Shown: positions 48,635 to 56,485 of the stretch, one piece after another
How the letters are laid out: each line of letters begins with the position of its first letter
Position numbering within the stretch: the stretch's first letter is position 1
Source: Chitinophaga sp. YR573
GTDB lineage: Bacteria; Bacteroidota; Bacteroidia; Chitinophagales; Chitinophagaceae
Direction of reading: 5' to 3'
DNA: 64,000 nucleotides
Assembly: GCF_900110995.1 (NCBI RefSeq)
Contig: NZ_FOJF01000001.1
Coordinates: 3,570,803-3,634,802, forward strand
Translations under genes and position numbers: made by a program
The notes under the pieces: generated by a model
What the model was told of the DNA's origin: nothing
Seen by the model: the letters and a program-made list of their open reading frames with translations, nothing else
The model's database searches: none

Positions 48635-48780
48635 CTCATTCTATCATCATTCCTTCATCACTCCTATATCACTCCTATATCATTCTACTGGCATTCCTAT
48701 ATCCAAACGATATAGGAATGACGAAAGAGTGCCGAAGGAGTGAGGTTTCTATGATGAAGGGATATAGGATTTACCTGGAG
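48635..48780. repeat. Repeat-rich noncoding stretch with nested inverted repeats
   Basis: The 439-nt gap between GH92 and the DUF3667 gene holds no convincing ORF after the terminator. Its left part is pyrimidine-rich with tandem TATATCACTCC-like units (48661-48685). The centre is a perfect 12-bp hairpin, CATTCCTATATC-caaac-GATATAGGAATG (48692-48720). The right part is purine-rich with GGAGTGA and ATGAAGG units that partly complement the left. Further purine-rich ATGAAGGAG copies run to about 48865. Confidence 0.6.
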
Positions 48781-48973
48781 TTTTAGTGTTTGCCAGGAGT
48801 AGACAAAGTGCGCGGTTAATATGGCGGAGAGTAGGCGGAGACATGAAGGAGCTATGAAGGAGGGTTGGACTTAAGCAGGAAATAGATGGTGTAACACCTT
48901 TAAAATAATCCTTCAAAAATTATCAATCTTCATGCTTCCTCTCTATTTTAGTAGGATAACCGAATCTATCACT

Positions 48974-50008
48974 ATGTCAAAACATCTACGTCAGGATAAA
49001 ACTTGTTTGAATTGCGGGGCCATTGTGGAAGAAAGATATTGTACGCACTGCGGACAGGAGAATCTTGAATTAAGGGAATCTTTTGGTCATTTATTCAGGC
49101 ACTTTTTTGAAGACTTTACACACTACGATTCTAAACTATTCATTACGATTAAAGACCTGATACTAAAACCAGGGTTTTTAACCAAAGAATACCTGGCAGG
49201 TAGAAGATCGCAATACTTACATCCTATCCGGATGTATGTGTTTATCTCTTTTTTATATTTTTTAGCCCTGCTTAGTTTTAATCATTTTGAGGATCATATA
49301 GAAGAATCTATTGCCAATAGCGCTTCTCTGAAAACGAAAAAACAAATAGTCGCTAACCTGGATAGTCTGTTGTTAACAAAAAGCAATGATACACTTGCGG
49401 ATAAAATAAAGAATACAACTATTCATCAGGTAATAACAACGAATGGGCTTGATACGCTTCCGCGATACTACGATTTTACTGTGGTAGGGAATATTACTCA
49501 TAAGGACCTGAGATCATATGATTCTCTGCAAAATTCTTTGCCGGAAGAGAAGAGGGACAGAAGCCTGAAGTCGTGGTTCTATCATCGTTGTCTGGAAAAG
49601 GTAGATCACTATGGAGGAGAGGGGACAGTACTGCGGACCGCCGCCAGGACCCAGCATATTATTCCTAAAATGATGTTTGTTTTATTACCCTTATTTGCGT
49701 GGTTATTAAAACTCTTTTACGACAGGAAGAAATATTTATATGTTGATCATGCTATTTTTTCTCTTCATTTCCATTCAGCTTTTTTCCTGTTTTTCCTGGT
49801 TGTAGATATCATCACAAGAATATTCTCACTTCATGATCTTAATAACCTGGAATTAATAGCATTTATATATATAGTAGTCGCTTTAAAGAACACTTATCAT
49901 GAATCATTACTCAAGTCTTTTTTTAAAGCGCTTGGAGTGGTTATATTATATTCAATTTTTATTCTAATAGGGTTTATGATAGTAGCATTAGCTAATTTGG
50001 TATTCTGA
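48974..50008 (+). CDS. DUF3667-family membrane protein with N-terminal zinc ribbon
   Basis: About 344 aa from the ATG at 48974; an upstream in-frame start at 48932 is less likely. Cys11, Cys14, Cys23 and Cys26 form a zinc ribbon (CLNCGA...CTHCGQEN). The DUF3667 core follows (LFRHFFEDFTHYDSKLFITIKDLILKPGFLTKEYLAGRRSQYLHPIRMYVFISF). There are membrane segments at ~88-107 and four or so in the last 120 residues, separated by a ~130-residue soluble loop. The family is widespread in Bacteroidota and of unknown function. Confidence 0.88.
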   Translation: MSKHLRQDKTCLNCGAIVEERYCTHCGQENLELRESFGHLFRHFFEDFTHYDSKLFITIKDLILKPGFLTKEYLAGRRSQYLHPIRMYVFISFLYFLALLSFNHFEDHIEESIANSASLKTKKQIVANLDSLLLTKSNDTLADKIKNTTIHQVITTNGLDTLPRYYDFTVVGNITHKDLRSYDSLQNSLPEEKRDRSLKSWFYHRCLEKVDHYGGEGTVLRTAARTQHIIPKMMFVLLPLFAWLLKLFYDRKKYLYVDHAIFSLHFHSAFFLFFLVVDIITRIFSLHDLNNLELIAFIYIVVALKNTYHESLLKSFFKALGVVILYSIFILIGFMIVALANLVF

Positions 50009-50014
50009 TAAAAG

Positions 50015-50046
50015 AAGAGGGTGTCAATTATTTTTGACACCCTCTT
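50015..50046. terminator. Bidirectional terminator
   Basis: AAGAGGGTGTCAA / TTGACACCCTCTT (13 bp, perfect) with loop TTATTT, between the convergent DUF3667 and epimerase genes. Confidence 0.85.
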
Positions 50047-50048
50047 AC

Positions 50049-51218
50049 TTATAATCTTTTCATTAGTTCTAAACAGGCCCGCCCATTATGATAAGGGCAT
50101 TTCCAGAAACCTGCTTTATCCTCCTGCATAATGCTGTAATCTTTCTTTCTTCCCCAGTACCATTCTCCTTTAGATGTATCCAGTATATACTGTTGGATGA
50201 ATGTCCAGTTATTGAATGCTTTCTCCAGGTATAGTTCGTTCTTACTCACCTGCCAGGCGTTTACAAAACCTACCAGCGCTTCTGCCTGTGGCCACCAGTG
50301 TTTTTCTGCTATCAGTCCATGACCGGATGACTCATACCATAATCCACCGTCTTTATCAAGCCCTTTGATGGTAGCATCTGCAATCTGGACAGCTATTTTT
50401 TTGAATCCGGAGATAAGAGCAGGATCTGCCAGTACTTCCGCAGCCTCTAATAACAACCAGCTGGCTTCAATATCATGGCCATAGGAGATGATATCATCTT
50501 TCACCAGCCAATGCTCATCAAAAAACAAATGTAAATGCCCTGTTTTGAGGTCTAATATCTTGTCGTGGAATATGTCCAGTAACCCCCTGATAGCGTCTGC
50601 AAGGGCCTTATCCGGCCAAATACGATAGAGGTTTGTATATGCTTCCAACACATGCAGGTGCGTGTTCATGGTTTTCTTCTCATTAGCGTCTTTTTCGCTT
50701 AGTCGCAGGTCATTGATTTCCTGCCAGTCGCGGGTAAAAGCTTCCAGGTAACCTCCGAAAGTGGGGTCATAGCTGTGCTGCTGAATGAGTTGATAGCCGT
50801 CTATGGCTATTTGTTTAGCGTATTCGTTTTGTGTAGCGAGGTAATATTCACTGCAGGCGTAGATGTTGAAAGCCAGGGCATAGATCTGCTTTTTGGTTTC
50901 AGCGGGATGGCCTTTGTAATCAACGCTCCAGAATACACCGCCATATTCTTTATCAAGGAAATGTTTATCAATATATTCGAAAGCCCTGCGGGCAATATCC
51001 AGGTGTTTAGGATCTTTTGTGACATTATAGGCCGCGGAGAAAGTCCAGAGGATCCGTGTGTTTAAAACAGCCCCTTTATCCGCAGTAATATCAATCTTAT
51101 TCTCATTATCCAATTTCCCGTAAAAGCCTCCGTTTTCATGATCTGGTGTGTGATCCATCCAGAAATGAAGGATATCATTAAGGGCGATTTGTGCTGATTG
51201 TTTTAGTTCGGCTTGCAT
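50049..51218 (-). CDS. Cellobiose 2-epimerase-like enzyme (AGE family)
   Basis: 389 aa from the ATG at 51218, which overlaps the transporter stop as TAATG. A longer frame to 51509 is antisense-like and spurious, because it runs inside the transporter gene. The (alpha/alpha)6-barrel signatures of cellobiose 2-epimerases are present: VLNTRILWTFSAAY, KTMNTHLHVLEAYTNLYR, SYGHDIEASWLLLEAAEVL and HWWPQAEALVGFVNAW. The His residues in these motifs are the proposed catalytic ones. The enzyme turns the reducing-end glucose of beta-1,4-disaccharides into mannose, or the reverse for mannobiose. Coupling to a GPH transporter supports disaccharide catabolism. N-acylglucosamine 2-epimerase activity is the less likely alternative. 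Confidence 0.88.
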   Translation of the reverse strand: MQAELKQSAQIALNDILHFWMDHTPDHENGGFYGKLDNENKIDITADKGAVLNTRILWTFSAAYNVTKDPKHLDIARRAFEYIDKHFLDKEYGGVFWSVDYKGHPAETKKQIYALAFNIYACSEYYLATQNEYAKQIAIDGYQLIQQHSYDPTFGGYLEAFTRDWQEINDLRLSEKDANEKKTMNTHLHVLEAYTNLYRIWPDKALADAIRGLLDIFHDKILDLKTGHLHLFFDEHWLVKDDIISYGHDIEASWLLLEAAEVLADPALISGFKKIAVQIADATIKGLDKDGGLWYESSGHGLIAEKHWWPQAEALVGFVNAWQVSKNELYLEKAFNNWTFIQQYILDTSKGEWYWGRKKDYSIMQEDKAGFWKCPYHNGRACLELMKRL

Positions 51219-52585
51219 TACTGTTGTTTTCTCCTTTGTTCCAGTGCGACGGCTATTTCTGCTACGCGGCTTTCTGATAATGGATATAAGGCGATGAATA
51301 CGATGGATAAGACAGACCCGATGGCAGGTAAGAAACTGAGCATCAGTAAGATACCTGTTTGTGCACTGCTGCCCTGTACTGCATTGGCTTTGAACCCGAA
51401 AGCATCGAGTAGCCAGCCGGTTAAAGCCCCGCCTATCGTCCAGCCGAATTTCTGAGACATGGAAGAAGAGGAGAAGATCAGGCCAGTGGCACGACGCCCG
51501 CTTTTCCATTCGGAATAATCGGCGATATCTGCATACATAGACCAGAGTAAAGGGAAAATGATACCGGCACAGATGCTGATAATCAATTGGAAAGAGAATA
51601 TCAGGAAAAGCTGGTCTTTGCCCAGCCAGTAAAAGAGGATACTGAAGATAGATGCAATGACCATTGCCCCCATATAAGTGTTCTTTTTACCTATGCGGTT
51701 AGCTACCGGAGAGGCTAAGATCACCCCTATAATATTTGCGCCCTGACCCACAATGAGATAAAGCGTGGAATAGGTGATACTGGTGCTGCCCAGTTTGAAA
51801 GCCTCTATATTCTGGATAAAGTATTTGAAGTAGTAGAGTGTGGCGCCATCCCGGATAGAGTTGAAAATCAATGCCATAATACCGGCACAGAGTAAGATCC
51901 ACCAGGGTTTGTTACCGGTGAGATCTGCGATATCTTCCTTCAGGGAAGGTTTTTCTTCTTTAATCGGTTGTACCCTTTCTTTTACCCCGGCGAAACAGCC
52001 AAGGAACAGCAGCACACATATCACTGCTATCACCGCTACTCCCATCTGCCAGCCTGTTTTCAGACTGGTTCCTTTACTGAAAAGCGTGACTAAAGGTTCT
52101 ATCAATGCCAGCGCAATTAAGCTACCCGCAAAGGCAAAAGCCATCCTGAAAGAAGCGAGGGTGTTCCTGTCCTTTGCATCAGAGGAGATGACCCCTAACA
52201 AAGAAGCGTAGGGCACGTTTATCAGTGAATAGATCATCATCATGGCGGAATAGGTGATGTATGCGTATACCAGCTTGCCACCAGGAGAAAGATCGGGGGT
52301 GGAGAAGGTGAGTACGCCTATCACGCCGAAAGGGATGGCTATGTAAAGGATGTAAGGGCGGAATTTTCCCCAGCGGGAGGAGGTCCTGTCGGCCAGAGTG
52401 CCTACCACAGGATCGAAAAGGGTGTCCCAGATGCGGGTGATCAGGAACATAGTACCTACGGCAGCCGCTTTTAATCCGAATATATCTGTGTAAAAGAACA
52501 ATAGATACATGCCGAAGAGTTTCCAGAACATGGAAGAAGCCATGTCACCGAACCCGTAGGCAATTTTTTCTTTTAATTTTATCAT
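51218..52585 (-). CDS. GPH-family sugar:cation symporter (MFS)
   Basis: A 455-aa protein with about twelve membrane segments. It starts MIKLKEKIAYGFGDMASSMFWKLFGMYLLFFYTDIFGL, the glycoside-pentoside-hexuronide (GPH) signature, and has the cation-binding region RIWDTLFDPVVGTLADRTSSRWGKFRPYIL. Relatives import oligosaccharides across the inner membrane with Na+ or H+. It is translationally coupled to the epimerase gene, so the likely cargo is a beta-1,4-linked disaccharide such as cellobiose or mannobiose. Its promoter carries a -7 box flanked by an inverted repeat. Confidence 0.92.
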   Translation of the reverse strand: MIKLKEKIAYGFGDMASSMFWKLFGMYLLFFYTDIFGLKAAAVGTMFLITRIWDTLFDPVVGTLADRTSSRWGKFRPYILYIAIPFGVIGVLTFSTPDLSPGGKLVYAYITYSAMMMIYSLINVPYASLLGVISSDAKDRNTLASFRMAFAFAGSLIALALIEPLVTLFSKGTSLKTGWQMGVAVIAVICVLLFLGCFAGVKERVQPIKEEKPSLKEDIADLTGNKPWWILLCAGIMALIFNSIRDGATLYYFKYFIQNIEAFKLGSTSITYSTLYLIVGQGANIIGVILASPVANRIGKKNTYMGAMVIASIFSILFYWLGKDQLFLIFSFQLIISICAGIIFPLLWSMYADIADYSEWKSGRRATGLIFSSSSMSQKFGWTIGGALTGWLLDAFGFKANAVQGSSAQTGILLMLSFLPAIGSVLSIVFIALYPLSESRVAEIAVALEQRRKQQ

Positions 52586-52606
52586 AAGGAGTGGAACTGG
52601 TTTCTT

Positions 52607-52634
52607 ACGGGTACAAATCTATGGGAATACCCGT
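52607..52634 (-). promoter_or_regulatory. Promoter and operator of the transporter-epimerase operon
   Basis: On the minus strand TAGATTTG (52614-52621) matches the Bacteroidota -7 consensus TAnnTTTG and lies 28 nt before the ATG. It is bracketed by the inverted repeat ACGGGTA (52607-52613) and TACCCGT (52628-52634). The box GGGAATACCCG (52623-52633) differs at one base from GGGAATATCCG at 52986-52996 in front of the arsR-type gene. Confidence 0.65.
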
Positions 52635-52677
52635 CCCCTTATGTAATATTCATTTATCTATTGGCTGTATTATTTTA

Positions 52678-52971
52678 TCAGAGCGATTCCTGGATGTTTA
52701 ACCCCAGCGCTTTGATGGCTTCTTCGTTCCGTTTGTAGTAAGTCCATTGTCCTTTACGGGTCACAGTCACCAGATTGGCACGTAAGAGAATGGTCAGGTA
52801 TTCCGAGATCGTAGACTGGGTCAATCCCGCCTTTATCTGTATAGCCCCCACACATACACCGGTAGGGGTGTTCGCTTCCTCCGCAAAATGTTTATCAGGC
52901 TCTTTCAGCCATTCCAGGATCTGTAACCTGGTTTTGTTTGAAAGAGCCTTGAAAATTTCAACTTGTTCCAT
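52678..52971 (-). CDS. ArsR-family winged-helix regulator
   Basis: A 97-aa protein with EIFKALSNKTRLQILEWLKEPDKHF at the N terminus and the recognition helix in LTQSTISEYLTILLRANLVTVTRKGQWTYYKRN. It lacks the paired-Cys (CxC) metal site of the alpha-3 or alpha-5 type; a single Cys lies in GVCVG. It is therefore unlikely to be a classical metal sensor. It lies just upstream of the sugar transporter-epimerase pair on the same strand and shares an operator-like box with their promoter, so it is probably their repressor. Confidence 0.88.
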   Translation of the reverse strand: MEQVEIFKALSNKTRLQILEWLKEPDKHFAEEANTPTGVCVGAIQIKAGLTQSTISEYLTILLRANLVTVTRKGQWTYYKRNEEAIKALGLNIQESL

Positions 52972-52975
52972 ACTG

Positions 52976-52998
52976 TAAAGGTATCGGGAATATCCGAT
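52976..52998 (-). promoter_or_regulatory. Promoter and autoregulatory operator of the ArsR-type gene
   Basis: ATCGGGAATATCCGAT (52983-52998) contains the inverted repeat ATCGG/CCGAT with a 6-bp spacer. It abuts a minus-strand TACCTTTA (52976-52983), one base from the TAnnTTTG -7 consensus. The element lies within 27 nt of the start codon at 52971 and ends at the stop of the mscS-type gene. Confidence 0.6.
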
Positions 52999-55335
52999 TT
53001 ATAAAATATTGATTCCTTTTTGTTCCAGATGGGCATAAATAGCATTGCGTACTTCCTCTGAAATAGCAGATACTTTGCTGATATCCCTGCACCAGAAGAT
53101 GATATTGATATCTGTCTTTTTAGAATTAATGTTACTCACAGCTACTTCCACCTCTCTCTTTTCCACCACTTTTTCATTGCCTTTGATAATATTGAGGATC
53201 TCCGGTTTCAGGATCTCTGTCCCCGGTTTCCTTTCGATACTGAAGCTGAGGGTCACACGGGCATGGTTGTTACTGAGTGTCCAGTTCACGATATTATGGG
53301 AAAGCACGTCTCCGTTTGGCATGATCACCTCAGCCCCATCTTCAGTGAGCAGGGTGCTGGTACGGATACCGATCTCTTTCACACGACCTTTTTTATCACC
53401 TATCTCTACAGTATCTCCTATTCTTAAAGGGCGGTCGAATATCAATATAATCCCAGATACAAAGTTGTTGACGATGCTTTGCAGCCCCAAACCAATACCT
53501 ACACCTAAAGCGCCCAATATCACCGTGATCTTGTCTATTGGTAAGCCGGAGGCGGCTACTGCCAGCAGGAAGCCCAGTATCAGTAATACAAGACGGGTAA
53601 TGAGTAAGCGGGAACGTTGTCCTTTATCGTCAAAAGCAGCATCATCTCCCGTATCTCCGAAGAAGTAAGCGATGTAACGCTGTAAGAAGTTGGCTACCCA
53701 TATAATACCCAGGAAGATAGCGATTTCCTTAAGTGTGAATCTAAAGCTACCGATAATGACAGGAGCGGTGAAGAGCTCTGATAATATATCGTTCAGCGCG
53801 TCGTAGAGGTTGAGGTTGGTCGTGAATACGATGTACCACAATACGGCGGCAAAGACAATTACCAGGCGAAAAAGAGACTTCCTGATATCTTTTACTTCAA
53901 ACTCTTCAGGATAGTTTTTACGGATCCTGCTGCTTTGTATCTGTAATAGGAAGGCTTCTATGATGATTTGTACGAATACAGCCAGACTAGCCGTTTGTGC
54001 CAGCGCATATACGGCTGTAGCGGCAAAGATCTGGGAAAGGGTGACCCTGCCGAAAATGTTGCAGATCACGGCCAGGAAGTTGAAGAAAGTATATAACCCG
54101 GTTGCGTAGAAGATCAGCTTGTATTTGCTTCTTACTTCTTTGGAACGGGAGAGGATATATAATCCGAAGAAGATAGAGGCAATATCGAGAGCCAGGGTGG
54201 CCCAGCGCATCAGCCTTATAGGCAGGCCAAGGATGCGGGTGCCCGGTAATAATAAGAACAGCAGGATAAAGATGCACCATCCCCAGAAAAGATCTTTTGG
54301 CAAACGTTTATAGAATGCGAAGGTTAATAAGATCATTAACAGGAACTGGGTGGATTCTATATAGATAGCCGGCGCATGTACATCGAAGATGGGCGCCAGG
54401 TTGAGGATCAATAATAAAGTAGCAATAACCGGAATATGGTTGATATAGCTGAAGTTGAAGCTGTCTACAGCGCTCAGTTTCTTCCGCTTTTTAAGGCTGC
54501 GGTAGTTGTTCCATACCCAGAAAAAGAAGGCTAGTCCGGTTAGGAACAGCCAGAATCGTTTGCTGCGGGTATTTGTGAAATAGTATTGCGCCAGTTGCTG
54601 TTCGTTATTCACGGACTTCTGGAAGGCGCCTCTGGACATGTTGGTCCTGGCAGTAGGTTGTTCCCACAGGTAGCGGCGTTCCTTACCGAAAGCTTTGCTG
54701 CCTACTGATGCTAAGGAAGCATCTGCCTGGTACAGCAGTTCTTCTACGGTGATGGAGTTGGCGGAAGTATGTGCTTTCAGGTCGTTGATCTGGGTAGTAC
54801 TGCGTCTGATGAGGCTGTCGGCACGTTTGAATTTGGTACGCAGCTGTTGTAGCTGGGGAACGAAAGACAGACGCAGGGAGGAGTCTCTGAATACCTTGCG
54901 GAGCAGGGTATCCTTTCTCAGGTCGCGGATCTCTTTTTTAAGATCTTCCAGTTTGGTATCGTAGCTGTTCAGTTGAACAGAATAGTCATTCATGTTTCTG
55001 TCCAGTTCATCCAGCAGGGTATTGTACATCTGCAGGTTGCGGATGTTGAGGGTCCTGTCGCTGGTAGAGGAGAACTTCTCTTTTAAGATAGCGAGAGCGG
55101 AGTCGCTTTCGTTCAGGTGTTCCTGTATATCATCTGCTTTTACAAAAGACCCTGTTACGAGGGGAGCTTTGTTCAGCGTCTGGAATACTTTTTCAAATTG
55201 GCTAAGGTAATCGCTCCTGGTAGGGATGTTATCATCACCAAAAAGAGTGGAGTCTGCCATTTTGCGGCCAGGCTTCTGTGCGGTCACTGTTCCGCTAAAT
55301 GTTATGGTTAAAATCAGAAAAAGTATATATCTCAT
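52999..55335 (-). CDS. Large MscS-family mechanosensitive channel
   Basis: About 778 aa from the ATG at 55335 (signal peptide cleaved after GTVTAQ); ten further codons upstream are open but lack an ATG-proximal signal. A periplasmic coiled-coil region (~35-240) precedes about ten membrane helices (~255-600). The MscS pore and beta domain contain GALGVGIGLGLQSIVNNFVSGIILIFDRPLRIGDTVEIGDKKGRVKEIGIRTSTLLTEDGAEVIMPNGDVL. The layout resembles KefA/YbiO-type channels that release solutes on osmotic downshift. Confidence 0.93.
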   Translation of the reverse strand: MRYILFLILTITFSGTVTAQKPGRKMADSTLFGDDNIPTRSDYLSQFEKVFQTLNKAPLVTGSFVKADDIQEHLNESDSALAILKEKFSSTSDRTLNIRNLQMYNTLLDELDRNMNDYSVQLNSYDTKLEDLKKEIRDLRKDTLLRKVFRDSSLRLSFVPQLQQLRTKFKRADSLIRRSTTQINDLKAHTSANSITVEELLYQADASLASVGSKAFGKERRYLWEQPTARTNMSRGAFQKSVNNEQQLAQYYFTNTRSKRFWLFLTGLAFFFWVWNNYRSLKKRKKLSAVDSFNFSYINHIPVIATLLLILNLAPIFDVHAPAIYIESTQFLLMILLTFAFYKRLPKDLFWGWCIFILLFLLLPGTRILGLPIRLMRWATLALDIASIFFGLYILSRSKEVRSKYKLIFYATGLYTFFNFLAVICNIFGRVTLSQIFAATAVYALAQTASLAVFVQIIIEAFLLQIQSSRIRKNYPEEFEVKDIRKSLFRLVIVFAAVLWYIVFTTNLNLYDALNDILSELFTAPVIIGSFRFTLKEIAIFLGIIWVANFLQRYIAYFFGDTGDDAAFDDKGQRSRLLITRLVLLILGFLLAVAASGLPIDKITVILGALGVGIGLGLQSIVNNFVSGIILIFDRPLRIGDTVEIGDKKGRVKEIGIRTSTLLTEDGAEVIMPNGDVLSHNIVNWTLSNNHARVTLSFSIERKPGTEILKPEILNIIKGNEKVVEKREVEVAVSNINSKKTDINIIFWCRDISKVSAISEEVRNAIYAHLEQKGINIL

Positions 55336-55339
55336 ATCT

Positions 55340-56485
55340 CTATAAAAAGTGCTGAAATATAACACTATTTTTTCTTATATAAGGGCTGTAGAGTTCCTTT
55401 TTAAAAAATGTAAAAGCTCTTGCTATCACCTGATCCATGTTATAATATTTAAAATCAGCCAGTCTGCCACAGAATTTTACGCTTGTCAGTTTATCGGCTT
55501 CTTTCCGGTATTTATTATATAAAAGGCCGCTTTCTTTTGTCTGTACTGCATAAAAGGGTTCTTTGCCCTGTTCCCATTTACAGGGGTATTCCATGGTAAT
55601 ACTTGTTTGAGGATGTTGCTGACCGGTAGCATGTTTCCATTCTACGATGCGGGTGTAGGCGAAATCATTGGGATAATTTATCTGCTGGCATTCCTGGTAA
55701 AACTCCTGATTGATGGTTTTATGTTCAAAGTGTAATGAGCGGTAGGGTAATGCGCCAAACTGATGCTGGAAGAAGCTGTCGATAGGACCTGTATAGATCA
55801 CCTGGTTAAAGTTGGCAGAGAGGGTGTTGAAATCTGTTTGCAGGGCTACCGTGATGTTTTTATGGTTAATCATCTTCCTGAACATTTCTGTGTACCCGTT
55901 TTTTGGAATGCCCTGGTAGGTATCTGTAAAGTAGCGGTCGTCCTGATTTGTTCTTACCGGGATCCTGGCAGTAATGGAGGCGTTTAACCTTTTAGGATGC
56001 ACATCCCATTGCTTAATGGTATAATTCTTATAGAATTTATTATAGAGATCATAGCCAACCTGACTAATAATCATTTCTTCTGCATTCTGGGGATGTACAA
56101 TTTCCTTTACTCTTACGGAATCATAAAACTGTTGTACTTGTTCAGGAGTCTGCAATTTCATGTTGTACAACTGGTTGATGGTATCCATATTGATGGGTAT
56201 GGGTAACAGCATATTCTCCACGCTTGTTTTTACTTTGTGTTCATGCAGGTGCCAGTCTGTAAAAGCAGAGAGATAACTGAAGATGTCTTTATCATTTGTG
56301 TGAAACCAGTGGGGCCCGTACTGATGCACGAGGATACCTGCGGCATCTGGTTTGTCGTAACAGTTGCCGCCGATATGGTCTCTTTTGTCTATCAGTAATA
56401 CTGTTTTATTCAGCTGTGTAGCAATTCTTTCAGCCAATACACAGCCGGAAAGACCGGCACCGACAATCAGGAAGTTATACTGCAT
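55340..56485 (-). CDS. glf: UDP-galactopyranose mutase
   Basis: A 381-aa flavoenzyme that converts UDP-galactopyranose to UDP-galactofuranose for surface glycans. The N-terminal FAD motif is FLIVGAGLSGCVLAERIA, followed by KRDHIGGNCYD and the substrate-site block YGPHWFHTNDKDIFSYL. KNYTIKQWDVHPKRL and the C-terminal GRLADFKYYNMDQVIARAF are also typical. Its start overlaps the end of the upstream glycosyltransferase gene by 19 nt, consistent with one polysaccharide operon. Confidence 0.95.
   Translation of the reverse strand: MQYNFLIVGAGLSGCVLAERIATQLNKTVLLIDKRDHIGGNCYDKPDAAGILVHQYGPHWFHTNDKDIFSYLSAFTDWHLHEHKVKTSVENMLLPIPINMDTINQLYNMKLQTPEQVQQFYDSVRVKEIVHPQNAEEMIISQVGYDLYNKFYKNYTIKQWDVHPKRLNASITARIPVRTNQDDRYFTDTYQGIPKNGYTEMFRKMINHKNITVALQTDFNTLSANFNQVIYTGPIDSFFQHQFGALPYRSLHFEHKTINQEFYQECQQINYPNDFAYTRIVEWKHATGQQHPQTSITMEYPCKWEQGKEPFYAVQTKESGLLYNKYRKEADKLTSVKFCGRLADFKYYNMDQVIARAFTFFKKELYSPYIRKNSVIFQHFL

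Noticed and set aside
48635..48780. Possible CRISPR array
   Set aside because: The repeats are short, irregularly spaced and partly inverted. There are no unique spacers of constant length and no cas genes in the window.
51219..51509. 97-residue N-terminal extension of the epimerase frame
   Set aside because: It lies entirely within the transporter gene, is Arg/Cys/His-rich and shadow-like, and the family N terminus fits the ATG at 51218.
52678..52971. Arsenic or heavy-metal sensing by the ArsR-type protein
   Set aside because: The CxC-type metal-binding motif is missing and no metal-resistance genes are nearby.
53045..53668. 207-codon forward frame opposite the mscS-type gene
   Set aside because: It is the reverse complement of a conserved pore domain and has Ser/Leu/Ile-rich low-complexity sequence without family features.
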